In this document: positions 32,921-46,021 of the stretch, piece after piece
Layout: each line of letters starts with the position of its first letter
How positions within the stretch are numbered: the stretch's first letter is position 1
Assembly (NCBI RefSeq): GCF_019175385.1
Contig: NC_083339.1
Location: 80,496,307 to 80,560,306, forward strand
Source of the DNA: Lycium barbarum
Lineage: Eukaryota > Streptophyta > Magnoliopsida > Solanales > Solanaceae
Direction: 5' to 3'
Length of the DNA: 64,000 nucleotides
Made by a program: the position numbers and the translations under genes
The notes under the pieces: model-generated
Databases searched by the model: none
The model's input: only the letters and a program-made list of their open reading frames with translations
Told to the model about the DNA's origin: nothing

Positions 32921-35066
32921 GAACAAACAATGACAGCAAACCAGCAAAGACATTGAATTACCCAAGCAATTCATTTGTTGAACTCTTCATTCTCGGATAA
33001 AAAAAAAATGGTCAGTCTTTAAAAAGCAACTTCTAAGGGGAGGAGTTAAACCAAATCTCCAATGTAGTACACTTAGCTTAGATAGCAAGTTGCTGATTTG
33101 TAAATGTTAAACGCAGATGGGCAATTAGGCAAGTTGAAAATCACTATTCTGTTCTCAGAAAATACCAATTTTAGAAGACAAATGCTTGAACATGAACTAG
33201 AAGGGACAAACTTTCTAATCTTAGTTATGCTCATTTACCCACCTATTCTAGTAGGACCACAAATTTGATTTTCTTTAACAAGGAGGTTCCTAACACTCCA
33301 CAACACTTCCCTGAAGAAAGGGCCAAAACCAACTCCCCTAAGTTCTGGAAGAAAAAAAAAAGTCACTGATCTTCAAAGCAAAGCATACTCTTTGAGAATT
33401 TCATAGTACGAGCAAACCAATGAGAATACACTAAGATGCTCGAATGGATTCATTCAACATTTAAACACTCAAAAGGAAATAGAAATAGAGTTGTTCGTCA
33501 TCTTTTACCAAGTTACTGAAATCTTCAAGCAAAGACAATTGTTTTTTTTACAACACTCTTTTAACTAAATACCTTACCACATAAGCTTATTAAAATGGCA
33601 TGCTTTATGACAAATCATCTCAACATATCTGAGAATATGCAAGGGTTATACTATAAATAAGAGGGAATCCACTTTATCCTAAACTAATCTGCCAAGAAAT
33701 TCAGAAGAAACCAAAGTTACTATTTAAAAAAAAATCAGAATAGCTTTTAAAAGATCTCGTTAACCCCATAAATAGATTTCTGAAGGCAAATGCAGAATTG
33801 AAATAACAGTAACCACACCATTCAAACAAACACGGATCCATAAACCTTTGAAAGATTTATCAAGATCACTATCCAGACGAGACAAAGAGTAAGAACATAC
33901 AAGGTGAGTCAAAACTGAAGCTAAAGAGATAATTTTATACTTTCATGTTGTACTCCAATACTATGATTTTCTATAGCGCAATAAACAACATTAAAAGGTT
34001 AAGCAAGTTAAAATAGAATTACACCAGAAAGCTAAAAAAAAGATAAAGGGACTTATACTACTTATAGAAAAAAAAACAGATAACGAGCTAGAGGAGGGAA
34101 ATATTACTTGCCTAACTCAAACAACATTAGAACTAAACTAAACTTAATCTACATGAAAACTAAAAATACTAAGACGGCGTAACTTAAACAAAATTAGAAC
34201 TAAACTAATCTACACAGATTCATGAACTATGAAAAATAAACTAAGACAAGGAAGAAAATTAACTTTCTGCCAAGCAGCGACGGGGGCGACGAAAGTTGAC
34301 TAGATCACTTTCGAACCAACGCGACAACTAACTCGAACTAGAAAAATAAATTACTTTAACTTATTCCGATAATTCGAGGACTCAACTCACAAGAGAAATT
34401 TCTTGTTTAAAGCCAAGTAATTTGAAAAGTTTAGAACTTGGAGTGTTAAAGACTTTCCTACAAAAGGAAATGATTCCCAAACTCGACATGTCATAGTTAG
34501 GCTTGGATCCTTCTATCATTATCACGTTACACATAATATGCTTGTTGGTCGTTGGGTTATGAAACCCGTCGACAATTTGGTAGGTTTCCTAATTGTGGAG
34601 TCGATACCAAGGACCGACCCACCTAAGGCTTATGCATGCATGACTTAAATAGAATTTATGGCATAGCTCTATCTTAAGTTTTCTAAGATTTGGCTTACTA
34701 GACACAAGGTTCTCCTAAGTGGACAACTTGGGAGTGGAAAGTCCGTGGCTGTCAACTGCACCGCCGATCGACTAAATCCGCAAGATCGATCCAACTAGAG
34801 GGTGATTTAATAGTGCATGGCCGCGAACAGCGAAACCGCTTTAAGTGTGTGAATTTGTGTGAATTTTCCAGGAGCGGAGGAAGTATGAGCGGAATGCCAA
34901 TTAAGGAAAACAATAACATATTATTACATAGAAAATTTCACCTAATAAAACAATCACATAGAAACACATAATAAAAGCAACAATAAAGGCAAAAAATAGA
35001 GAAAAACAACCAAAACACCCAACAAATTAATTATTAACCTAAATTTGTTATGGTTAGAACCTAAAA

Positions 35067-35084
35067 TCCCCAGCAGAGTCACCA
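35067..35084 (-). promoter_or_regulatory. Element D primer binding site
   Basis: The minus strand reads TGGTGACTCTGCTGGGGA, starting 3 bp after the 5' LTR. It begins with TGG, complementary to the universal CCA tRNA end. It is not the tRNA-iMet type used by A and C. I did not verify the tRNA; Ogre-type elements are known to use tRNA-Arg. Confidence 0.65.
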
Positions 35085-35087
35085 AGC

Positions 35088-38000
35088 TATTATACCACAT
35101 TTAAACGGGTCAAAATAGAGTACAACATATTGGTGATTCCTATATTATTTAACTCAAGGAGTCGCCACCTAATTATTTTTAAAGGAGAATTAGGACACCT
35201 ATTTTAACTAAGTAAATGCTCCAAATTAACTCCGATTAATGATCTACTTAACTAATGTGATTCTAGGTAAGGGTTCTTAATTATCCTAAAGGGAAGGGGT
35301 TAAGAATCCTTTAAGATCCGTTAACTACGGTTAACCGGTCAAACTTAGGTTAATTAATTCTAAGGTCTAAAATTTAAGAAAATAGCTTTGAGAAAAATAA
35401 AATAATAACTTATAACTAACAAAGTTTAAAACATTATTATATGAATGATGCACTCTATATGGTGAAAATAAGTACTTAATGTTCAGAACGGTGATCCTAA
35501 ATGATAAAAATCTACCCATTCTAATCCTACGTGAATCATAAGTTACACACATACTTTCAAACCACAGACAAATCCAAAATACAGATAAATTAGGAATCAT
35601 AAAGAAAACAAATAGTGAAATAAAATGAATGACAAGGAAAGGGGAGAAGAAAAAATGATAAAGATGTCATAGACAGCCTCAAACGATTAGCGATTTCGCT
35701 TGTTTCTCGCCGAGTGTTGTGATTAAAGAATATGGGACGTATCGACTCCATGCATGGGTATAACAATAGCGCCGAGTCTCATTTCGAGACTACATTGTGA
35801 GAGAGTCCTGAATTAAGACTCCATTTGCTCCAACGTGTACTTGTAAAGAAGCGGAAATAAAGATTAGACAAACGGGACTGATTCTTAATATGTATCTGAA
35901 AACAAACACAATAAGTAAAACGAGATGACATCTGATTTCAACAAAAAGTTCTAACTAATTCATACTCGATTCTTCAAATATCCAATCTCTTTTTTTTCAA
36001 CAAAAATGGTAAACCATACACTACTTTATCTTATCAGAAAATGAATGGAATTCACAGATTGTTATCAAAGTCCTCACTTTTTAGAAAGAGAGGACACAAC
36101 TACTTTTATTTGATATTAAGGGCACGACCTTTGGATGTAGAAATCATCTTTTAACATGAAAAGAGGACAGATTGTAAGCTTGAGTTGCTACAAGTTTTCA
36201 CCACATTTAAACTATTTATTAACTCCATAGAGATGAAGATTAATCATGAGGTTCATAAAGGCTATTGAGCTAATGACACATAGAGTTCTCAAGCACATAT
36301 TGAGCAAATGATATAAGTCGAAACATTCCGAAATTAAAAAAATGATAAACTTTCTCGAATATTAAAAACAATGCATCCAGTCCGAAAGACACACATTAGG
36401 CTTCTACTCTTGCCAATTTATTTTTAAAAAAAAAATCCGAGTCTAGTAATAGGTAAACAAGCAAGACCAGCGAATTCCTATAGGCATAATTTAATACACA
36501 AGCTACAAATCATGAATAACGACAACAACTAGAAGCTTGCTGAAAACTTATATTTCATGAAATTTAACATTAGTCTAGCATACTTCATAGCATGAATACG
36601 ACTAAATATCTTCAGAAATTAAAAGAATAAGAAGAGACACTACTGACTTGACAATGTTTAAACAAAAATGGAAAGTCAATACATCAACTGTTAGCTTAAC
36701 CTCTACATAACTTAATCTTCAAAGCATGATATTTTAATCGTAAGGCCTAAATGAACGAACTTTAAAGTGTAGATTTAGAAAATCAGATTAGCAGCTACGC
36801 TATCAACCATTTCAGATCATAACTTCAGGAAAACACGCTCTTTAACTACTAAAGGCTAACCATTTAATGGAAGACAAGAGCAGATTCAACTAAAAAAAAA
36901 AACTCATATGCAATCTGAAATTAAATCATGTCATCTAGCAACTTATTCTTTGAGCTAATCCTCGAACAGACAACGGGTACTAAAAGGCTCATTCTTTGCA
37001 AATTTGAAGAAAAGAGAAATAAGCTTGACAAAGGCGCAGAAGATATATGCATCCATACAAAGCTGAAGCAACCATTAAACAGACTAAACTCATATTCCTA
37101 TTGAAATTTAGACAAATAAACCTTAACTAACATGCTGGAATCTATAGAAAACTAACTGAAAAATAAGGAACATAAACTAAAAGTAAAAGAGAAGGAGAAT
37201 TACGGACCTTTTTCGGGTGCGGCGAAATTGGGTGCGGGGGGTTTCAGATCTATGCTCGAACTCGAGTATGCCTTGTATGCGAAAAACAGAAAGCCAACAA
37301 CAGATTCCGAATAATGGAAAAGAAAAGCAAGGAATTTTAGTTGTTTTTTTTTTCGAACAAAGGTGGCGGCTCCCAAACCCCCCCCCCCCCCCCCTAAATG
37401 AGTAGAAAATGCTCGAATTTATAGGGACGAGCTAGGGTTTTTATATTTTGGGCGGGATCTTGAAATCAAAGAAAAACAATTCAAAGTTGATTAAAAAATT
37501 CCTGCAGATCCGAACATTTCTTTAGTCTTCTTCACGTGATTGATTCAGACTTCGCTCAAAAGGGACAGATCCTTTATGGGTTTTTTAGATGTGAAGGTCA
37601 AACTTTCCAATGGGGAAATGAAGCCAAACTTGGCTCTGTCATCCGCAGGGCTGTTCACGAGAGAGAAAGAGAGATCGACAGGCTTACTTTGCACGAAAAT
37701 AGGGGGGACAGATCTGTCCATGGCTAAAGAGAGCTTAAGGTTTGCAAGAAATGGATGGGAAGAGAGAGAGAAGGAGAAGGGCTGGGGAGGGGGTGCCGCT
37801 GATGTTGGTGATAGACGTTAGGTTTTAGGAAAATAGTCATGGGCCGGGTCGGGTATTAGGTAGTGGGCTGGGTCGATCCGAATGGTGGGCTGACTTCAAC
37901 GGATTGGGATTTTAGCCCAAATAGTTTTAGGATTAATTATGGATTGAATTAATAGTTTTAGGATTAATTATGGGCTGAATTAAAATGTTATCTAATATAA

Positions 38001-38203
38001 GAATATGCATTTATTAGTGCTCAGATAAAATTATATAACGTCGTAATAGTCGTACAATAATATCAGTAAATAAACGCTATTATTTAGCTGCAAAAAATAA
38101 ATGCGATGCGTGTGCATAAGATGGTAAAAATGCTGAAATGATTATAATGCGAATTGCAATAATACCGGTAATAATAATAATAATAACAATAATAGTAATA
38201 ATG

Positions 38204-38252
<49 letters not shown>

Positions 38253-38410
38253 TAATAATAGCCGGTGAACGCAATGGGATAATGAAACGCCGGTATTAAT
38301 AAAAGATCATAATTATAGTAAAATATAAATAATTAATTTTTAAAGTTTCCAATATATCAGAAGCGTAAATAAATATTTTGGGGAAAACGGGATAAAATCG
38401 GGTGTCCACA
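35088..38410 (-). repeat. Element D 5' LTR (3323 bp)
   Basis: Matches the 3' LTR over its full length. It is 36 bp longer, mainly from an expanded AAT microsatellite (38168-38249) and a longer C tract (17 C, 37378-37394, against 12). TATA box CTATAAAT on the minus strand at 37417-37424. Ends TGTCCACA at 38410, then gcggg. Confidence 0.9.
37378..37424 (-). promoter_or_regulatory. Element D LTR promoter with G tract
   Basis: In element sense the TATA box (37424-37417) is followed about 22 bp later by 17 consecutive G, so a poly(G) run would sit at the very 5' end of the transcript. The same order occurs in the other LTR (26727-26687). Confidence 0.6.
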
Positions 38411-38415
38411 GCGGG

Positions 38416-41082
38416 CATGAACGCAGCGTCCATAAGAAGGGACGTCAGTACGAGTAATGTACCGAGTATGTAAGGTATGAACAGTAACATATTAAGGGAT
38501 ATAAATTATGAATAATAACAGAATGGAAATATATAGCATGTCGTAAGATAAAAGAGTAACCTGTACATGTGAGTGCCTCTTAGGGCGGATGCCATGCATG
38601 CTTAGCTTTCTTTGAAAAACATTTCTTGTTCATATATACAGAAAAGATGCCGAGGCGTCGGCTCCGATCCATTTAGCCACATGTGTCCCGCATCCGGGCA
38701 TCCCGCGTCCGGGATGATATCATGTCATATTATACCAACTGATCAGGTGGCAATGCATCTATAGCGCAACATGTGTCCCTTTTCCCCATATTCCCCATAT
38801 ACATATACATGTATCATATACATATATCATATAAGCAGCATGCATGAGAGCCCAAAGAAAGTTATGTCTCTATCGGAGTGACGTAAGGTCGGTACCCTCC
38901 GATTATATTATGGAATAAACATGATCGTCATGTCTCGCCTTGAAGGAACAATTGTTATAAGGTGAGACTATCAATGAAGAATAATATTAAAATAACATAG
39001 AATAAGATCATAAATTTCATAAGGCGTCAATTCATATATTTTGGAGTCTTTAAAAAATAGTCATCATCCATAAATAAAATTTGAGAAATCAAGAAATAGC
39101 TCAACATTCTTATATCGTCATTGAAATCATAAACTTGAAACCTTTAGACATGAAATCGTTCTCATCATAGTCGGCATAGGAATATTCTCATCCTTGACAT
39201 CCTCGTTGTCATTGGAAAACATATCCATCGTTGTTGTCATAAAAGCTTACAAAACCATAAACCTCTGTTTTGAAAAAATACGGACATTTTGGAAAATATT
39301 GACGGATTATCGGGAAAGTAATCATGTCTTGGGACCATAGACTTCTAACTTTTGAAAACAAGGAAGATATGGAAACATTTATAAAATCATAATGTAGGAA
39401 TCATGCCTTTGAAAGAAAGGGACGAGCCTTAACATACCTATTTAATCTCCTATTAGCTACGCTTATTCGTCCGAGCTCGTAAATCTACATTCGAGAGGAT
39501 TCACACTAAAGTTAGTCCTCTTACCACACACTTATCCCAAGTTCAATTTAAACTATTTTATATTCTACCGAAAATCGAGCAGCATGTCCCCTGTTTATGT
39601 GCCTAGCCCGAATTCTCAGTTCATCAACCAACAATACAACAACAATACCAACATCAATAATATCATTTTCCATATCAACATATCCCATAAAATAGCCCAC
39701 ACGCTGTTTTCAAACTTTCCATAACTAATTAACTTACCATATAGCCATTTAACCGTTCTATCGTTGTAAATAAACCAGTATCATCATAATTAGGAAGAGA
39801 TTCATACCTTTCTCCCGTTAATAATATTGTATCTTCACTTTTCCACCTTAATTTTAGGCCACAACGCACCGCTATACGATTCTGCACCAATAACTATACG
39901 CTACCCGGACTGGAATTTGAAAATTATACCTGGTTTCGGGCTAAAAAGTTGATGTTGGAGAGTTGGGGAATTTTCTCGATGTTTTGAGGAGTTTTGGGTG
40001 TGTTTGGTGTGAAAATATGGGGCCTCCCCCTTTTATAGAACGGTCCAGGTTCTACCTGGACCGACTTAATTTTCCTTCTACGCGTTCACGCCCCCTTTGG
40101 GCGCGTTCGCGCAGCTTTAGTTTTTCTGCCTGCACCTTTGTTTGTTAAAAGGGTCATAACACGTGATCCTGATATCGTGTGAGAGCCCACGATCTACGGT
40201 TGGAAAGATAATTCAATTATCTACAACTTTCATTCTTTGTGGTTTTCCAAATTCTAAACTTATAATATCGTGTTTTCCTCTCCCAGTCAGATCACCCGAA
40301 AATGTTTCCTTAAATCTCCCTTTTGGAGGGCTTATGCCGATATTTGGCTTTTGGGTCCTGCTTAGGACTTGTTCAGCTTCCCTTGTACTACTCATATGTC
40401 TCTTCATATGTTTTTTATAAAACTCCGACGTGTGGGCCCCACCTAGCGTGCGGCAACGAGAATTTCTTATTAAGTACCATATGAACCAATTCACCCCATA
40501 TGGTCTCCAAATGTCTTATATATATATGTTGTTGTCATATTCCTATAATATAACCTTCGTCCTGAACCAGGGCTCAAAATTTGTTCAGCGCATTCGCGCC
40601 TCGTAGTGGCGCATTCGCGTTGTGTTGGTCCTTGGCCTTCTGCGCGTTCGCGCCACTCTCTGGCGCGTTCGCGTAGACCATTTTCCTGGTCTGCCAGCCC
40701 AACTTGTAATGTCCATATCTCCTTACCCCGATGTTCTATCGAGGAGCGGTTTGTTACGTTGGAAACTATACTTCCCGAACTTCACTTTAGACTTTTGTTT
40801 TACTTCAAAACTCTTAATATGCCAAAACATTTTCCTTTTTCTAGTTAGACCAAAATTTCCATACCAAACCTTTCCCAACTTTCCTTCAAAGCCTCGGAAG
40901 CTTAATCTCCTTAGTCCATGGGTTTTCCTATCCTCCTATAACCTATTACGTGAACTCGAACTCTTATAATCGTAACACGAGCACCTATGATCTCACATCT
41001 TCCCAACAATAACTCCGATGTCTACAATTTAAACAGCTAATACCCAATGAATCTCAACGTACAGAAACTACGGGGTGTAACA
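38416..41082 (-). repeat. Element B 3' LTR, second part
   Basis: Continues the LTR after element D and its duplicated gcggg (38411-38415), to the LTR end ggtgtaaca (41082). It contains the rest of the conserved hairpin block (to 38477), a TATA box on the minus strand (TATAAAAG, 40037-40030) and two CpG-rich clusters (40081-40113 and 40588-40675) built on gcgcgttcgcg. Confidence 0.88.
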
Positions 41083-41120
41083 GTGCAGTTCCCCCCTTAG
41101 AGACATTCGTCCTCGAATGT
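41083..41120 (-). other. Element B polypurine tract and pre-PPT hairpin
   Basis: The minus strand reads a perfect hairpin acattcg-agga-cgaatgt (41120-41103), then ctaaggggggaa (41100-41089), then aactgcac to the LTR. Same arrangement as elements C and E. Confidence 0.78.
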
Positions 41121-44100
41121 TGCAGTATTTCCAACCCACACACTATCTTTGATTCTTTAGAACTGTTATTCTTTCCTTAAGGTCCGATTACCGTTTGCTT
41201 AGACTACAACTTGGTTCAGTTTCTTCCTATCTTCCCTTAACTCTTTCATTGCTTTCAGTCAGTTTCTTCCACTTCTTTGTTCTCATGTACATGGTCGGAT
41301 ATTAACTAGCACCTCGCTCTCGTTTTGTCTCCTATATTGTAGTCTTGTCATGATGTGCCTTAACTAATTATTATCCCGTAAGTATTTCTCTTTTTCTCGT
41401 TCCTTGTTTCCTTGTTAGCAACCGACTACCTTTCTCATATACGGTACCCTTTCTGCGTTTATCCCTTCGGTACCATCTTGGGCTACTCTTTCTGATATCT
41501 GTTGGTCTTGGCTATACCTCATACTGACTCCTTGTAGTTCATTGGTCAGGTTCATTAGTCCTCACATCCTTGTCACTATCTCTTTTACCTTTATACTACG
41601 AGTGTTTATCCAACATAACTCTGTCGCTAGCGAGTATAATGGTTATGTTTCTTTATAAGGCCAGTTATATCATTATCCGCAATGCACATATATGTGATGT
41701 TTCTTCGTCATTTATTATCCTTTGTAGTCCGGTTATACTTATGGAAAACTTATAATCCGAGTTCAATTAATTTTTCATAGCTCACAATACCTTTGAACTC
41801 CTGCTATAGCTTTTTCTTTACTTCCTTCCCTCACATCTATCAATATAATCCCAGAAGCATAGGACTACGTCAATTCTTATATTATGACCCTCTTGAAACA
41901 CCAGTATATTTGTTCTCGATTTCCTTGTATCGGCGATCGGTTCGTCAGTCATTTTTCCTTATTGGCTTTCTGATGTGGCCCCTTTACAATTGTAGCTGGG
42001 CATAGCTTCACGTTGACAGTTCATATAATTCCATAGCACATGCTCTCATTTTCAGTATAATTAGCGATCCATGAAATATTTTCTAATATCCGGAGAACTC
42101 TTTTATTTCAATTCGTAGGAGCAGCGTTCTTTCTTTCCTTATGGAATTTCTAAACTACCAATCGTTGTTCCTTTTAATACAATTGTTATCCTTTCTGGTG
42201 CAAAATTTCCTTTTTGTCGTCATCCCGAGTGTCCTTTAGGTTCGTCACCCTCTCTATCACCCTTTTTGAATTTAGCCTGAAAACCTTTCTTGCTTTTTTC
42301 ATTACCCTTTAAGACATGTCGCTGCATACTTAGGTACGGCGCAAATTTGCCCGATATGAGGGATTCAAATCATGGTCTAAAAATATCGTAGTTCATCTTG
42401 ACGTAAAATGCTCTCTTGAGTTATCTTTCATACTTTCTCCCTATGTCTACCTCATGGTACACTTATTATCAATTCGTTTCTACTTCTTTCCATTACCTTC
42501 CCGATATGCCAATACGCCTCGAATACGCCTCGAACTCTAGCCCCGAGCTAATAAATCTCCTTTTCTGGAGCTTGAATCGTCATAGCTCATTTCAAGTCTA
42601 GTATGTTCTTACCCCCTTATTAAGAAGGTCCTTATACGCCCATAACCTTTAAGTAACCGTCGCCTTTGATAATTATCAGTCGCCTTCCACGATCTTCTTA
42701 AAATTGAAGTTCCTTCATCGCAGGGTCTGACATATCTATCTTCTTGCTAGCTACAATCTCGTATGTAATTGGAATACTTATAAGGGTATCCAATTCCGAT
42801 GCTTTTTTTTCGTCTTTCCATACCTCTATCTTTTATGACTAACAGTGTCCTGGACTCACAAGTTAATGGGGAAATATCGAGATTCTCTGCAGTTCCCGAT
42901 TATACCTTACTCCTCGTCTTTCTTCCCAACTCTACTCATAACATATCGAAAACCTCTTACCCTAAGTTCTTCTTTCATTTATGCATATATCGTCATTCTC
43001 GTCAATATTCCCATATCTTTCCATCCACTACTAGTCCTTTCGCCCATTTAGCTCACTTACTCATAATTTTTCTTAACTACGCGTTTGTGTTGCAGCTGCG
43101 CATCCAAGTTTTCCGAGTGTCCTGCTACTTTTGCCCTTAGCACAAAATTCTTACAATTTACACTCTCTCCATCCTCGTTCATCAAACCCTTATCTATCTT
43201 TCTGATGCCACGGCCAGGTTGTCTTCTCTTCCATGCACGTTCCTTATATTTCATTCTATTTCCTTTATAATCAAATCTCTCGGCTTTCACATGAATTCTT
43301 ATTCCATGCCATTAATTTTCTAATCACATGGGTCACCATTATCCTCGTTCTTATCTCGATGATTGATCGGTTTTCTGCTGCCAACTCATTAAAGTACCCT
43401 TTTTACTCTCATCGTTAAAGATTTCCAATTACTTTACTCCTAAATACTCTCCTTTTCCTTTGATCAGCCCATTAGTATATCTCTCCTACTTTCATCCTTA
43501 ACCCTCCTTGGGTTTCTTCTTCCTCGAGCACCTTTCTTCTCTTGTTATTCGTAGTATCGATATGGCTACACATTTATCCCTTTAAAAATATATAAATATA
43601 TATTTCGAGAGTTGGAAGTCTCTTAGCATCATTGCAAGGTTTGATCATTCTTTCTCTTAATTCGCATTCCTTGTCGTGGCCACTCTTCTTTTAGCCCCGC
43701 TTATCGAAATTCATTTTTCTCTTTTGTTCCATACTACCACACCTTAATCCCTTTTTCACGCCCACCTTCAAATTTTTATCCAAATAGTCTCACGCTTTGC
43801 CCGTCGTCTCTCTGGGAGGCTTTACTGACTCATATTTCTTCCTTTCGACTTTTCCCGACATTTTGATCTCCTTACCTTCCATCTACTCAGTTTCTTTCTT
43901 TTCCCAAATATCGTTGTATTAGGACTTTCCAGCCTTAACCGGTAGTGGAAACAGCATCAGATTACCTTGTAACATTTGTACCATATCTTTTGTTTTGTCT
44001 CTTGAACTCCGTTACCCTGTTCGATTAATGCCTTCCATACATCGCAACATCGGTTGCTGGGATGCACCTACTCATTGATACATCCGTATACGGAACATCA

Positions 44101-44780
44101 TACGCATTCATATATATATATATATGTTTTCTAACGCCTCACTTACAAGACATTTCCAAACGCTACTTAACCTCATCCTAATTCTAGAGTTGTGATACAC
44201 TTTCTTTCTCTCCACCGGTCTAGCATGCCTCGTCCTACGCGACCTCTTAAGGTTTCCAACCACTTCGCACACTCTAATTTCCCTTAGGCTACTCTAGCTT
44301 TTCATTTACCTCTTATGTCTAGATTTATAGGACTTTTGTACACTTCCCAGGGGGTCACCCATCTTAAGATTTCTCTCACCCAAGCACGCTTAACCTTGAA
44401 ACTCTAAGGAAATTCGGTGCGTTAATGCTGGTATAATCATATCCACCTTACTGCATGGCCTTTATCACCTAATTTAAAGCAAATTGAAGCCTTGACAGAC
44501 TCCAAAACGTTCTCGTACCACGTCTCCCTCCGAATTAGAAAGGGTCTCTTACTCTTCCGATTACATAATTACTACTTTGGCCTTTTTAATTCTCAAGATT
44601 CACCTTTCATCTGTATGTATGACTACCTTTCATCCTAGGTTTCCAGATTCCCACTAGTGGCGAAGACACCTTGATCGCCGTTACTTGTAAATATTTGGTT
44701 ATCGGCCTCTTTAGGTTTCCGCTCGTCACCATTAAATAATCTACAGGAAATACACATACATAGAAAATTCCAATAAGGAC
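41121..44780 (-). other. Element B 3' internal region, pyrimidine-rich, noncoding
   Basis: 3.7 kb of plus-strand C/T-rich, G-poor sequence with no gag or pol similarity. Open frames on the plus strand are short and rich in Ser, Leu, Phe and Tyr, as expected from pyrimidine-rich sequence. In element sense it is a long purine-rich stretch between the small reading frame and the polypurine tract. A short AT tract lies at 44109-44126. Confidence 0.6.
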
Positions 44781-45229
44781 TCATATACCTGTAATTGATC
44801 GGTCTCTAGTCTGACCTGATGGACTGTAATGTGAAGTGTGCTCCTCATCATCGTCTACCCGCCATCTACTCGTCTGACCTTCGCCATCTCTCTCGTCTGA
44901 ATCCGAGGAATATAGATAACCGGGCAATTCCTGGTTTACCGACGGCCAGGATAGGGGGCTGGAGTAGTCCGTAGCACTCACCGGGGAGGCCGGTCTGACG
45001 TAGTGCTCCGCCATAGGAGCAGCTGGCACGGCCTCGGGAATCTCCTCCTCCGGTGTCCCATAGGAATACTCGGACGGATTTGTGTCGTAGCTGTCCTCTG
45101 CGGGGTTCTCCTCCCGGTGAGTCAGGAACCCTGGAGGAATCGTCGCTGGGTCCTCCGAGGGATCAGTCTCGATAGAATAACTGAGGCTCCTCTTGCTCGG
45201 TCCTGGAGCCTGGGGCCCTGAATCGACTC
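44781..45229 (-). pseudogene. Element B acidic Ser/Pro-rich reading frame, unrecognised
   Basis: The minus strand frame from 45229 to a stop at 44781 encodes about 148 residues rich in Ser, Pro, Glu, Asp and Tyr, including PGYLYSSDSDERDGEG and a WRVDDDEEHTSHYSPSG tail. The first ATG in this frame is at 45014. Across element C the B sequence continues at 56794-56750 with ATG and 15 codons (MKRSASDSEGAKKAP), but in another frame, so one small shift would be needed to join them. It occupies the place of gag, yet has no gag core, zinc knuckle, RT or protease motifs. Low confidence that it is translated; I recognise no family. Confidence 0.35.
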
Positions 45230-45778
45230 TGGGGTGTCACGACCCAACCCTGTAGGCCATGACTTGTGCCCGAATTGGACACTCATATTTATCTGTTAAC
45301 TCTAATAATTTATAATTAGCATGTCATGATCTCATTTGTATGTAAGAAGATAGTGAGTTATTTAGATTTGTCAAGTTCTGTATGCCTTAGTCATCCATCT
45401 CCCGAGGAGTTGCACTTATCAAACAACCACATTTATATATATTCCTAAGCAAGCCGACAAGGCTGCCACGATATACAAAATACCAAACATACACACATAT
45501 GCAAGCCGACAAGGCTGCCATTACGACTGGGTACGCCCCAAACTTAAGTCAAAACATAAAACGCATCAACAACTGTAAACAGACCCACACCGATGTCCAC
45601 AGACTTCTAAGAGTAACGACCGTATTATGTGGCGGGGCAGGGCCCCGCCGTACCCAAATAAACACATACGGACACAACATAAGGAGGTTATACCACAAGC
45701 TAGCTCCGGAACAAAGGAGCAGCCCAAAATAGCTGAAGGATGATCTAAGCTGGCGGATCTCCAAAGCGAGCGTCTGTA

Positions 45779-45847
45779 CCTGCGGGCATGAACGCAGCCC
45801 CCCGAAGGAAGGGGGTCAGTACGGAATATGTACTGAATATGTAAAGC
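45779..45847 (-). other. Conserved LTR block with hairpin (C 3' LTR copy)
   Basis: Minus-strand order: tacatattcagtacat, cgtactgac, stem ccccc/ggggg with loop ttccttc, then gctgcgttcatgcccgcagg. It is the same block as in E, B and F; the second C copy is at 54136-54204. Confidence 0.68.
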
Positions 45848-46021
45848 TTGAAACATAGTATAGACTTATATTGAGACACGGTACATAGGATGCATTTCAA
45901 CAACAGAATTTCATAAAACTTGCCTTTGAACATATTTCATCTGTATCATTCTCATATCATTGCTATTATAGAGTTTTGTAGTCAAAGCTGCATAATCATT
46001 CTGTATAAAACATACATGACG

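Larger units (their letters stand above)
27735..35066 (-). other. Element D internal region, noncoding
   Basis: 7.3 kb with no recognisable gag, protease, RT, RNase H or integrase on either strand. It holds a 60-bp minisatellite (28407-28770), a 39-bp repeat array (29208-29634), a roughly 26-bp array (31801-31945), a 32-bp array (32794-32920), an ATT tract (31661-31690) and three copies of a two-stem motif. The rest is AT-rich without identified features. Confidence 0.75.
24400..38410 (-). mobile_element. Element D: 14 kb LARD (non-coding LTR retrotransposon)
   Basis: Two LTRs (3287 and 3323 bp) flank a 7.4 kb internal region, with a perfect duplication GCGGG on both sides. The minus strand shows LTR start TGTTGACACCCGATTTTGTC, a TGG-starting PBS after the 5' LTR, and a purine tract before the 3' LTR. 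This termini style fits plant Tat/Ogre-type gypsy elements as I know them. The internal region has no gag or pol similarity and only short, repeat-derived frames. It is a large retrotransposon derivative dependent on proteins in trans. About 6 differences in the first 300 bp of the two LTRs suggest moderate age. Confidence 0.85.

Noticed and set aside
41570..43420. Several plus-strand frames of 60-113 codons rich in Phe, Ser, Leu and Tyr
   Set aside because: Expected from pyrimidine-rich sequence; overlapping frames with no motif or membrane-protein organisation.
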